Assembly: GCF_000382065.1 (NCBI RefSeq)
Contig: NZ_KB907499.1
Span: forward strand, 357,631 to 421,630
Length of the DNA stretch: 64,000 nt
Direction of reading: 5' to 3'
From: Stenotrophomonas hibiscicola ATCC 19867
Lineage (GTDB): Bacteria > Pseudomonadota > Gammaproteobacteria > Xanthomonadales > Xanthomonadaceae
Below the pieces are notes generated by a model, which worked only from the letters and a program-made list of their open reading frames with translations, had not been told where the DNA came from and ran no database searches. Both the position numbers and the translations under genes were made by a program. Shown here piece after piece: positions 34,735-43,071 of this stretch; the stretch's first letter is position 1; the number at the start of each line of letters is the position of its first letter.

Positions 34735-37700
34735 CACACCACCTCCTTGGCGGCGGCCGGTACGGCCTCGCCATCTAGCCAATCCACCTTGTCCATCTTG
34801 CGCACGATCACGAACTCATCGCGGTTGGTACCGCAGGTGCCGTAGTAGTTGAAGCCATAGGCCAGCTGCGCGTAGCCACCGATCATGTGGGTCGGCTTGA
34901 GCACGATGCGGGTCACCGAGTTGTGGATACCACCACGGGTGCCGGAAATCTCCGAGCCCGGCACGTTGATGATGCGTTCCTGGGCGTGGTACATCATCGC
35001 CATGCCCGGCATCACGCGCTGGCTGACCACCGCACGGGCGGCGATCGCACCGTTGACGTTGAACAGCTCGATCCAGTCGTTGTCGACGATGCCGGCACTG
35101 CGCGCGTCGTCCTCGCTGATCCACACGATCGGGCCGCCACGCGACAGTGTCTGCATGATCAGGTTGTCGCTGTAGGTGCTGTGGATGCCCCACTTCTGGT
35201 GCGGGGTGATCCAGTTCAGCACGATCTCCTTGTTGCCGTTCGGGCGCTGGTTCAGCAGCGGCTCCACCGTGCGCGTGTTGACCGGCGGCCGGTAGCTCAT
35301 GAAGGCCTCGCCGAAGTCGATCATCCACTCGTGGTCCTGGTAGAACTGCTGGCGACCGGTCACCGTGCGCCACGGAATCAGCTCGTGCACGTTGGTGTAG
35401 CCGGCGTTGTAGCTGACGTTGTCGTCTTCCAGGCCCGACCAGATCGGAGAGGAAATGATCTTGCGCGGCTGTGCCTGGATGTCACGGAAGCGGATCGCCT
35501 CGTGCTCCTTGCCCACGGCCAGGTGGGTGTGCTCGCGCCCGGTGAAGGTGCCCAGCGATTCCCACGCCTTCACTGCCACATGGCCGTTGGTTTCCGGCGC
35601 CAGGTGCAGGATCACTTCGGCCGCGTCGATCGCGGTCGAGATGGCCGGGCGGCCCTGGCTTACGCCTTCTTCGTGCACGGTGTGGTTCAACTTGCCGAGG
35701 AACTCGACCTCGTGCCTGGTATCCCAGCTCATGCCCTTGCCGCCGTTGCCCTGCTTGTCCAGCAGCGGGCCGAGCGAGGTGAACTTGCGGTACAGGTTCG
35801 GGTAGTCACGCTCCACCACCGTCATCGACGGCATGGTCTGGCCCGGAATGGCCTCGCACTCGCCCTTCTTCCAGTCGGCCACGCCGAACGGCATGCCCAG
35901 CTCGTTGGGGGTGTCGTGCAGGGTCGGCACCAGCACCAGGTCCTTCTCCACGCCCAGCACGCCCGGCGCCATCTCGCTCACGGTGCGGGCCACCTCCTTG
36001 AAGATGTCCCAGTCACTGCGCGATTCCCACGCAGGGTCCACCGCCTTGGACAGCGGGTGGATGAAGGGGTGCATGTCCGAGGTATTGAGATCGTCCTTCT
36101 CGTACCAGGTCGCGGTCGGCAGCACGATGTCCGAGTACAGCGCGGTGGTGCACATTCGGAAGTCGAGCGTGACCAGCAGGTCCAGCTTGCCTTCCGGCGC
36201 CTCGTCGCGCCACTTCACCTCCTGCGGCTTCACTGCGCCCATTTCGCCCAGGTCCTTGCCCTGCAGCCCGTGGCGCGTACCCAGCAGGTGCCGCAGCATG
36301 TACTCATGGCCCTTGCCCGAGGAACCGAGCAGGTTCGAGCGCCAGATGAACATCATGCGCGGGTGGTTCTGGCTGGCGTCCGGGTCGGCGAAGGCGAAGT
36401 CCAGCGAGCCGTCCTTGAACTTGCCCAGCGCGTAGTCCGCCGGGGCCACGCCGGCCGCTTCGGCCTCGCGTACCAGCTGCAGCGGGTTGCGGTCGAGCTG
36501 CGGGGTGCTCGGCAGCCAGCCCATGCGCACCGCGCGCAGGTTCAGGTCAGCCAGGCTGCCGCCGTACTTGCTGGCATCGGCCAGCGGCGACAGCAGCTCG
36601 TCCACCTGCAGCTTCTCGTAGCGCCACTGCCCGGTGTTGAAGTAGAAGAACGAGGTGCCGTTCATGTGGCGCGGCGGCTTGCTCCAGTCCAGCCCGAACG
36701 CGAGCGGCTGCCAGCCGGTCTGCGGGCGCAGCTTTTCCTGGCCCACGTAATGCGCCCAGCCGCCACCGGTCTGGCCCACGCAACCGCACATGATCAGCAT
36801 GTTGATCAGGCCGCGGTAGTTCATGTCGTTGTGGAACCAGTGGTTCATGCCCGCGCCGACGATGATCATCGAACGGCCATGGGTCTTGTCGGCGGTACGC
36901 GCGAACTCGCGGGCGATCTCGATCACCTCGGCGCGCGACACGCCGGTGATGCGCTCCTGCCACGCCGGCGTGCCCGGCACCATGTCATCGAAGCTCGATG
37001 CCACATTGCCGCCGCCAAAGCCACGGTCCACGCCGTACTGGGCCAGCAGCAGGTCGTAGACCGTGGCCACCAGCGTCTCGCCGCCGTCGACCGTGACCAG
37101 CCGGCGCACCGGAATGTTGCGGTCCAGTACGTCTTCGGCCGGCGCGGCAGTCCAGCCGTCGCTTTCAATGCCACCGAAGTACGGGAAGCTCACCGCCTCG
37201 ATGCCGTCGTTGGCGTCGGACAAGCTCAGGCGCAGGCGTGTGTCGGCGCCATTGCTGGCCTTCTCTTCGATGTTCCAGCGGCCCTTTTCACCCCAGCGGA
37301 AACCGATGGAGCCATTGGGCACCACGATCTGGCCACTGTTCTCGTCGTAGGCCAGGGTCTTCCAGTCCGGGTTGTTGGCTTCACCCAGCCCGCCCAGCTC
37401 ACTGGCACGCAGGAAGCGGCCCGCCACCAGGCGGCCATCGTCGCGGCGCTCAAGGCGCACCAGCATCGGCATGTCCGAGTACTGGCGGCAGTAGTCCTGG
37501 AAATACTGCGAGGGCGAATCGACATGGAACTCGCGCAGGATCACATGGCCGAAGGCAAAGGCCAGCGCCGCGTCGGTGCCCTGCTTGGGGTGCAGCCAGT
37601 GGTCGGTCAGCTTGGCCAGCTCGGAATAGTCCGGGCAGATCGCCACCGTCTTGGTGCCGTTGTAGCGCGCCTCGGTGAAGAAGTGCGCATCGGGCGTACG

Positions 37701-38477
37701 CGTCTGCGGCACGTTCGAACCCCAGGCGATGATGTAGCGGCTGTTGTACCAGTCGGCCGACTCGGGCACGTCGGTCTGCTCGCCCCAGATCTGCGGCGAG
37801 GCCGGCGGCAGGTCGCAGTACCAGTCGTAGAAGGACAGGCAGGCGCCACCCAGCAGCGACAGGTATCGCGCACCGGCAGCGTAGGACACCATCGACATCG
37901 CCGGAATCGGCGAGAACCCGACCACGCGGTCCGGGCCGTACTGCTTCACCGTGTACAGGTTGGAGGCGGCGATGATCTCGTTGGCCTCTTCCCACTGCAG
38001 GCGCACAAAGCCACCCATGCCGCGGCGGGTCTTGTACGAGCGCGCCTTCTCCTTGTCCTCCACGATGCTGGCCCAGGCATCGACCGGGGCCTTGCTCTTG
38101 CGGGCTTCGCGCCACAGGCGCAGCAGCGTGCCGCGGATCAGCGGGTACTTCAGCCGGTTGGCGCTGTACAGGTACCAGGAATAGCTGGCGCCACGCGGGC
38201 AGCCACGTGGTTCATGGTTGGGCAGGTCCGGGCGCGTGCGCGGGTAATCGGTCTGCTGGGTTTCCCAGGTGACCAGGCCGTTCTTGACGTAGATCTTCCA
38301 GCTGCAGGAGCCGGTGCAGTTCACGCCGTGTGTGGAACGTACGATCTTGTCGTACTGCCAGCGGGCGCGGTAACTGTTTTCCCAGTCGCGGCCCTCGCTC
38401 TTGGCAAAACCATGGCCATCGGCAAAGGTCTGGGGGTCACGCTTGAAGAACTGCAAGCGATCGAGGAAATAACTCAT
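34734..38477 (-). CDS. narG: Respiratory nitrate reductase alpha subunit NarG
   Basis: Catalytic molybdenum subunit that reduces nitrate to nitrite on the cytoplasmic side, 1247 aa as in E. coli. The N-terminal tail MSYFLDRLQFFKRD is typical, with no Tat leader. The FS0 cluster ligands are H50, C54, C58 (STHGVNCTGSCSW) and C93 (PRGCPRGASYSW). The Mo-ligand Asp lies in EQTDVPESADWYN. Other landmarks are MIIVGAGMNHWFHNDMNYRG and LDFRMCTTALYSDIVLPTAT. First gene after narK2, separated by 72 nt without an obvious separate FNR box. Confidence 0.99.
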   Translation of the reverse strand: MSYFLDRLQFFKRDPQTFADGHGFAKSEGRDWENSYRARWQYDKIVRSTHGVNCTGSCSWKIYVKNGLVTWETQQTDYPRTRPDLPNHEPRGCPRGASYSWYLYSANRLKYPLIRGTLLRLWREARKSKAPVDAWASIVEDKEKARSYKTRRGMGGFVRLQWEEANEIIAASNLYTVKQYGPDRVVGFSPIPAMSMVSYAAGARYLSLLGGACLSFYDWYCDLPPASPQIWGEQTDVPESADWYNSRYIIAWGSNVPQTRTPDAHFFTEARYNGTKTVAICPDYSELAKLTDHWLHPKQGTDAALAFAFGHVILREFHVDSPSQYFQDYCRQYSDMPMLVRLERRDDGRLVAGRFLRASELGGLGEANNPDWKTLAYDENSGQIVVPNGSIGFRWGEKGRWNIEEKASNGADTRLRLSLSDANDGIEAVSFPYFGGIESDGWTAAPAEDVLDRNIPVRRLVTVDGGETLVATVYDLLLAQYGVDRGFGGGNVASSFDDMVPGTPAWQERITGVSRAEVIEIAREFARTADKTHGRSMIIVGAGMNHWFHNDMNYRGLINMLIMCGCVGQTGGGWAHYVGQEKLRPQTGWQPLAFGLDWSKPPRHMNGTSFFYFNTGQWRYEKLQVDELLSPLADASKYGGSLADLNLRAVRMGWLPSTPQLDRNPLQLVREAEAAGVAPADYALGKFKDGSLDFAFADPDASQNHPRMMFIWRSNLLGSSGKGHEYMLRHLLGTRHGLQGKDLGEMGAVKPQEVKWRDEAPEGKLDLLVTLDFRMCTTALYSDIVLPTATWYEKDDLNTSDMHPFIHPLSKAVDPAWESRSDWDIFKEVARTVSEMAPGVLGVEKDLVLVPTLHDTPNELGMPFGVADWKKGECEAIPGQTMPSMTVVERDYPNLYRKFTSLGPLLDKQGNGGKGMSWDTRHEVEFLGKLNHTVHEEGVSQGRPAISTAIDAAEVILHLAPETNGHVAVKAWESLGTFTGREHTHLAVGKEHEAIRFRDIQAQPRKIISSPIWSGLEDDNVSYNAGYTNVHELIPWRTVTGRQQFYQDHEWMIDFGEAFMSYRPPVNTRTVEPLLNQRPNGNKEIVLNWITPHQKWGIHSTYSDNLIMQTLSRGGPIVWISEDDARSAGIVDNDWIELFNVNGAIAARAVVSQRVMPGMAMMYHAQERIINVPGSEISGTRGGIHNSVTRIVLKPTHMIGGYAQLAYGFNYYGTCGTNRDEFVIVRKMDKVDWLDGEAVPAAAKEVV

Positions 38478-38549
38478 CGGGGATCTCCCTTTGCGGACAT
38501 CGGCATCGTGGCTGTGTGTGTCATCTGGCTGCGGTGCGTTTTCATGTCG

Positions 38550-39968
38550 TCAGCAGGGTGTCTCGGCACCGCGCCGGTAGTACCACCACCAGGTCACGGC
38601 CAGGCAGGTGACATAGAAAACAACGAATCCGTACAGCGCCATGTCGGGGCTGCCGGTCAACGTAATGGACGAGCCGTAGCTCTTGGGAATGAAGAAACCG
38701 CCGTAGGCACCGATCGCACCGGAGAAACCGACCACCGCGGCCGACTCGATGCTGGCCTGGTGTGCGGCCGTGGCCTTGCCCTCGGCGTTGTCGTTGGCCG
38801 ACCAGCGCTCATGCAGGGTGCGGAAGATCACCGGGATCATGCGGAAGGTGGTGCCGTTGCCGATGCCACTGAGCACGAACAGCGCCATGAAGCTGAGCAG
38901 GAAGCCATGGAAGTTGCCGCCCTGGCCATGGCTGGGCAGGAAGTGCAGCACGCCGAACACCGCCGCGATCATCAGCGCGAACACCCAGAAGGTCAGGCGG
39001 GCGCCACCCCAGCGGTCGGCCATGCTGCCGCCCACCGAACGCATCAGCGCGCCCAGCAGCGGGCCGATGAAGGCGTAGGCCAGCGGGTTCACGTCCGGGA
39101 ACTGGCTCTTCACCAGCATCGGGAAGCCGGCCGAGAAACCGATGTAGGAACCGAAGGTGCCGATGTACAACCAGCACATCAGCCAGTTGTGCTTGCGGCG
39201 GAAGATCACCGCCTGCTCGGAGAACGACGAGCGGGCGCTGGTCAGGTCGTTCATGCCGAACCAGGCCGCGATGGCGTACAGCGCGATGGCCGGCACCCAG
39301 ATGAAGCCGGCGTTCTGCAGGAACAGCGGTGCCCCACCCTCCACCGCGGGCTGCGGTGCACCACCCAGCGCACCGAACACGCCTACGGTGATGACCAGCG
39401 GGATCACCGCCTGCGCCACCGACACGCCCACATTGCCCAGGCCGGCGTTCAGGCCCAGCGCCAGGCCCTGCTTCTGCTTGGGGTAGAAGAAGGAGATGTT
39501 GGACATCGACGACGAGAAGTTCGCGCCGCCGAAGCCACACAGGATCGCGATGGCCACGAACACCCAGTACGGCGTGGCCGGGTCCTGCACCGCAAAGCCG
39601 AGCCAGAGCGTCGGCGCCAGCAGCGACGCGGTGGACAGCGCGGTCCAGCGGCGGCCGCCGAAGATCGGGATCACGAACGAATAGAAGATGCGCAGGGTTG
39701 CGCCGGACAGGCTGGGCAGCGCCACCAGCCAGAACAGCTGGTCGGTACTGAAGTTGAAGCCGATCTTCGGCAGGCTGATCGACACCGCCGAGAACAGCAC
39801 CCAGACCGAGAAGGCCAGCAGCAGCGAGGGGATCGAAATGACCAGGTTGCGGGTGGCAACCCGCTTGCCGGTGCGCTCCCAATAGCCGGGGTCCTCCGGC
39901 GTCCAGTCGCTGATGACGCGACCCGGACGGGCAGTGCTGCGGACAACAGGATCGCTACCGACGGTCAT
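38550..39968 (-). CDS. narK: Nitrate/nitrite antiporter, NarK2 type (MFS)
   Basis: 472 aa from the ATG at 39968, with GGAG 6 nt upstream; a TTG four codons earlier is less likely. It resembles E. coli NarK closely: CGFGGANFSSSMSNISFFYP, KQKQGLALGLNAGLGNVGVS, and the second-half block SGAIGAYGGFFIPKSYG. Twelve helices, type II signature, so probably nitrate-in/nitrite-out exchange. First gene of the nar operon and directly downstream of a perfect FNR box. The presence of both transporter classes in one operon recalls P. aeruginosa narK1K2GHJI, but here the two are split to opposite ends. Confidence 0.95.
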   Translation of the reverse strand: MTVGSDPVVRSTARPGRVISDWTPEDPGYWERTGKRVATRNLVISIPSLLLAFSVWVLFSAVSISLPKIGFNFSTDQLFWLVALPSLSGATLRIFYSFVIPIFGGRRWTALSTASLLAPTLWLGFAVQDPATPYWVFVAIAILCGFGGANFSSSMSNISFFYPKQKQGLALGLNAGLGNVGVSVAQAVIPLVITVGVFGALGGAPQPAVEGGAPLFLQNAGFIWVPAIALYAIAAWFGMNDLTSARSSFSEQAVIFRRKHNWLMCWLYIGTFGSYIGFSAGFPMLVKSQFPDVNPLAYAFIGPLLGALMRSVGGSMADRWGGARLTFWVFALMIAAVFGVLHFLPSHGQGGNFHGFLLSFMALFVLSGIGNGTTFRMIPVIFRTLHERWSANDNAEGKATAAHQASIESAAVVGFSGAIGAYGGFFIPKSYGSSITLTGSPDMALYGFVVFYVTCLAVTWWWYYRRGAETPC

Positions 39969-40063
39969 ACATGGCTCCAAGGCTGTGGAATGACGTGGGT
40001 ATTGCTTTCAAGTTGTGACCCGTCGTCATGCAGCCATTAGGCCGTGCAGCAACTACGACGGGG

Positions 40064-40077
40064 TTGATCTGGATCAA
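40064..40077 (-). promoter_or_regulatory. Perfect FNR/ANR box upstream of narK2
   Basis: TTGAT-CTGG-ATCAA matches the FNR consensus exactly. It lies about 96 nt upstream of the narK2 ATG. On the minus strand a TAAT-containing hexamer occurs 24-27 nt downstream of the box, the spacing expected for class II activation, with a start near 40029. Confidence 0.85.
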
Positions 40078-40102
40078 TCAGGAGCCGGTTTCCACCCTGC
40101 CC

Positions 40103-40116
40103 CTGACAAATGTCAA
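40103..40116. promoter_or_regulatory. Second FNR-like palindrome near narK2
   Basis: CTGAC-AAAT-GTCAA, of the same TTGAC-type as the site at 23153 with one mismatch. It overlaps the stop codon of the moa-linked hypothetical gene and lies 25 nt beyond the perfect box. It could be a second site for the FNR-like protein or for a related NO-responsive regulator. Confidence 0.5.
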
Positions 40117-40478
40117 ATCGATGAAGCGGTATTGCGGCGCGTGACTCCGCGCTGGCGCACGCTATCGCGCACGTCTACATCGAACTGCAGCTGAAGCTGG
40201 CTGCCATCTTCCAGGGCAATGTCGAATGGCAGGCCATCCCGGCACGGCAGCCGTGCCGCCAAGGCCTCAACTGCCGAGCGCGGCAGTACCAGGCGGCAGA
40301 AGGTGCCACCATCGAGCAGTACCGGTTGATCGCCGCCATGCAGCGACACCGCCATGCCCCAGCCCTCGATACCGCCGAAGCGGGTCATGTTCTCGACCGA
40401 TTCACCGGCCAGCAGGCGCGCCAGTTCGGCCTCATCCAGGCGAAGCCGTACCGATTGGTCCTGCAACTGCACTTTCAT
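40113..40478 (-). CDS. Conserved-looking protein of unknown function at the end of the moa operon
   Basis: 121 aa from the ATG at 40478, which overlaps the mobA stop (ATGA). No family recognised. It looks like a mixed alpha/beta soluble protein: SVRLRLDEAELARLLAGESV near the start, GWGMAVSLHGGDQPVLLDGG in the middle, then PFDIALEDGSQLQLQFDVDV. No signal peptide, membrane segment or metal-binding motif. Its tight coupling to mobA, and position before narK2, suggest a part in molybdenum-cofactor or nitrate-reductase biogenesis. Confidence 0.8.
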   Translation of the reverse strand: MKVQLQDQSVRLRLDEAELARLLAGESVENMTRFGGIEGWGMAVSLHGGDQPVLLDGGTFCRLVLPRSAVEALAARLPCRDGLPFDIALEDGSQLQLQFDVDVRDSVRQRGVTRRNTASSI

Positions 40479-41017
40479 GACGCAACATCCTCCCATTGTT
40501 CGGGGGTATTGCAGTTGACCAGGCAGGCTTCGTCAACGCTTTCAAGCGCCAGCACGTGCATCTGCAGGCGACGCTGGAACGCCTGTACAGAGCGCGGCCC
40601 TTCCGCATCATCCAGCATCGCGGCCAGCACGCTACGAGTGGCATTGTCCACATTCAACAGCATGGGAAAGGGATGCCCGTCAAAGATCGTGCACGCGCCC
40701 CGCCCCTCGGCAGCCAGCCGTTGCAGCAGCCGTGGCGCCAGCAACGGCGTATCCACCGCTACCACCCAGGCCGGGCTGTCGGGCATCTGCTGCATCACGC
40801 TGTGCAACCCTCCCAGTGGGCCGCAGCGCGCAACCTGATCGGGGATGCCACCGAAGGTCGGATAGTCACCGCTTACCCATACCCGTTCGGCGCCAGCCTG
40901 CATCAACAGGCCACGCATGTGTTCCAGCAGCGTGCGGCCCTGCCACGGCAGCAGTGCCTTGTCGCGACCCATCCGGCTGGACAGGCCACCGGCCAGTACG
41001 ATGCCGTTGATGCTCAT
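40475..41017 (-). CDS. mobA: Molybdenum cofactor guanylyltransferase MobA
   Basis: Joins GMP to Mo-molybdopterin to make the bis-MGD form used by NarG. 180 aa. N-terminal nucleotide-binding motif GIVLAGGLSSRMGRDKALLP, then CGPLGGLHSVM and AWVVAVDTPLLAPRLLQRL, all standard for MobA. It follows moaE after 36 nt and is coupled to the next gene by an ATGA overlap. Confidence 0.94.
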   Translation of the reverse strand: MSINGIVLAGGLSSRMGRDKALLPWQGRTLLEHMRGLLMQAGAERVWVSGDYPTFGGIPDQVARCGPLGGLHSVMQQMPDSPAWVVAVDTPLLAPRLLQRLAAEGRGACTIFDGHPFPMLLNVDNATRSVLAAMLDDAEGPRSVQAFQRRLQMHVLALESVDEACLVNCNTPEQWEDVAS

Positions 41018-41053
41018 CGCAGTAGAGCCACGCCATGCGTGGCTGCGTCGGCA

Positions 41054-41554
41054 TCAATGTTGATGATCATGCGCATGGTCATCGGCATGTCCGGGTTCGC
41101 TGTCCACGTGACACAGGCTGCAACCCTCGCTCCACGCGCTGTCGCCGTCCTCGTAATGCTCCTGCTTCCAGATCGGGCACTGGTGCTTGACCACCTCGAT
41201 CAACTGCCGGCAGGCGCGGAACGCCTCGTCCCGGTGCGGGCTGCCGGCGGCCACCACCACCGCCACATCACCAATGCCCAACCGGCCCTTGGCATGGGCC
41301 ACATACAGTATCAGCTTCGGGCCAAACGTCGCCTCGACCTCGGCGGCCAACCGCTTGAACTCGTTCAACACCAGCGGCTCGAACAGGTCGTAGGTGATCC
41401 CGGTCACCGGCCGGCCGATGTTGACGTCGCGCACCTTGCCGATGAACACATCGATGCCACCGAAGCCCGGATCGGATACCGCCGCGATGCCTTCGGCCGG
41501 ATCGATCGCCGCCTGCGCGCGGTCCACCACCTTCGCGATGATCTTCTCGCTCAT
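41054..41554 (-). CDS. moaE: Molybdopterin synthase catalytic subunit MoaE
   Basis: Large subunit of molybdopterin synthase, 166 aa. Family blocks are VFIGKVRDVNIGRPVTGITY, LILYVAHAKGRLGIGDVAVV, SPHRDEAFRACRQLIEVVKH and the catalytic region CPIWKQEHYEDGDSAW. The C-terminus carries an unusual His/Asp-rich tail (HVDSEPGHADDHAHDHQH) and two extra cysteines just before it (CSLC). It starts 3 nt after moaD, whose C-terminal Gly-Gly provides the thiocarboxylate. Confidence 0.96.
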   Translation of the reverse strand: MSEKIIAKVVDRAQAAIDPAEGIAAVSDPGFGGIDVFIGKVRDVNIGRPVTGITYDLFEPLVLNEFKRLAAEVEATFGPKLILYVAHAKGRLGIGDVAVVVAAGSPHRDEAFRACRQLIEVVKHQCPIWKQEHYEDGDSAWSEGCSLCHVDSEPGHADDHAHDHQH

Positions 41555-41557
41555 CGC

Positions 41558-41821
41558 TCAGCCCCCGCTCACCGGGGGCAGGATCGCCACACGGCCATCC
41601 TCGGGCAGCGCCTCGTGGTCGCGCAGCACGCGTTGCTGGTCGGCGAACGCCGAATAATCCAGCAGGCCGGCACGGAATCCCGGCCAACGCAGCGGCAGCA
41701 GCTCGCGCAGCGCCTGGCGCAGATCGGCCACGGTGCCACCGGCCACATCCACGGCAATCTCGCGGCTGGCATCCAGATCGGAAAATGCACCGAACAACTG
41801 CAGATTCACCTGTTTCATCAT
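41558..41821 (-). CDS. moaD: Molybdopterin synthase sulfur-carrier subunit MoaD
   Basis: 87 aa ubiquitin-like sulfur carrier. Begins MMKQVNLQLFGAFSD and ends in VAILPPVSGG; the terminal Gly-Gly is the site that is adenylated and thiocarboxylated. The start at 41821 overlaps the moeA stop. It acts with MoaE to insert sulfur into precursor Z. Confidence 0.95.
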   Translation of the reverse strand: MMKQVNLQLFGAFSDLDASREIAVDVAGGTVADLRQALRELLPLRWPGFRAGLLDYSAFADQQRVLRDHEALPEDGRVAILPPVSGG

Positions 41822-43071
41822 GACTCCTGGCTCACCAGCTGCACCGGTTCGTGGTGACCCCAGCCCTGCACGCGCACGTAGGTGCCGGCGCTGGCCAGGT
41901 CAACCTCAGCCTCCAGCACCACCCAGGCGTTGGCCTGCAGCATGGACATCAAACGGAACGACTCCTGCCCGGCCAGCACGCGCGCACTCAGGCGACCCTG
42001 CGCATCCACTTCCACCCGCGCCCGCGCGTGGAAGCGCAGGCCCGGCGGCGTGCGCACGTCGGCCTGCAGCGGCAACGTCAGCACCGGCTCCGGTGCCAGC
42101 CCCAGCAGGCGGCGCAGCACTGGCTCGATGAAGAAGCGCTGGCCCACGGCAGCGGAGACCGGATTGCCCGGCAGGCCGAAATACAGCGCGCCGTTGGGCA
42201 GCACTGCAAACAGCAACGGCTTGCCCGGGCGGATTGCCACCTTGTGGAACACGATGCGCGCACCCCGGCCGCGAAGCGCGTCGGGAATGAAATCGTAGCG
42301 GCCGGCCGACACCGCGCCTGTGCTGATCAACAGCTGCGCACCCGCTTCCAGCGCTTCATCCAGGACCGCGTTGAACGCCGCCACCTCATCGCCCACCGTG
42401 CCCTGCCAGACCACCTCGGCACCGGCGGCCTGCAGTCGGCCGACCAGATACGGCCGGTTGCTGTCACGAATCTGCCCGGATGCCAGCGGCTGCGCCGCCT
42501 CGGTCACCAGCTCCTTGCCGGTAGCAATCACCGCCGCCTTTGGCCGCGCCACCACCGCCACCTCGCCCACGCCGATCGCATGCAGCAAGGCGCGCGCGTT
42601 GATGTCCAGCACCTGCCCGGCCTGCAGCACGCGCTCGCCGTCGCTCACATCCTCACCACGCAGGCGCACATTCTGGCCCGGCTTTACCGTGCCCTTCAGG
42701 GCAATGCGGGTCGGGCGACCATCCTCGCTGGCGAGGATCTCCACATTCTCGACCGGCACCACCGTATCCAGCCCGACCGGCATGCGCGCACCGGTCATGA
42801 TTTCCCAGGCACCCTCGCCGCCTTCGGCGCCGGCATCGCCTGCTGCCTGCCAGCCCTGCACAGCGAACTCGGTACCAGCTTCGAACGTCGCGCCGTTGGC
42901 GCGCAGCGCGAAGCCGTCCATCGCCGAATTGTCGAACGGCGGCAACGACTGCCCGCTGTGGATGTCACGGGCCACCGTGCGGCCCGCGGCCTCATGCAGC
43001 GGCAGATGCTCGGCCGGCAGCGGCGTGGCCGCGTCCAGCAAGTGCTGCAGGGCTTCGCTGTAGGGGATCAT
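41818..43071 (-). CDS. moeA: Molybdopterin molybdenumtransferase MoeA
   Basis: Inserts molybdate into adenylated molybdopterin. 417 aa from the ATG at 43071, overlapping the moaCB stop (ATGA). Landmarks: LPPFDNSAMDGFALRA, EIMTGARMPVGLDTVVPVE, VRLRGEDVSDGERVL, ISTGAVSAGRYDFIPD, and LPGNPVSAAVGQRFFIEPVL. Full length for the family. Sits between moaCB and moaD in the cofactor operon. Confidence 0.96.
   Translation of the reverse strand: MIPYSEALQHLLDAATPLPAEHLPLHEAAGRTVARDIHSGQSLPPFDNSAMDGFALRANGATFEAGTEFAVQGWQAAGDAGAEGGEGAWEIMTGARMPVGLDTVVPVENVEILASEDGRPTRIALKGTVKPGQNVRLRGEDVSDGERVLQAGQVLDINARALLHAIGVGEVAVVARPKAAVIATGKELVTEAAQPLASGQIRDSNRPYLVGRLQAAGAEVVWQGTVGDEVAAFNAVLDEALEAGAQLLISTGAVSAGRYDFIPDALRGRGARIVFHKVAIRPGKPLLFAVLPNGALYFGLPGNPVSAAVGQRFFIEPVLRRLLGLAPEPVLTLPLQADVRTPPGLRFHARARVEVDAQGRLSARVLAGQESFRLMSMLQANAWVVLEAEVDLASAGTYVRVQGWGHHEPVQLVSQES

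Noticed and set aside
34887..40040. Very long plus-strand open frame (over 1700 codons) across narG and narK2
   Set aside because: It is the antisense shadow of narG and narK2 in a high-GC genome; its translation is Arg/His/Ala-rich and matches no family, while the minus-strand genes are unmistakable.
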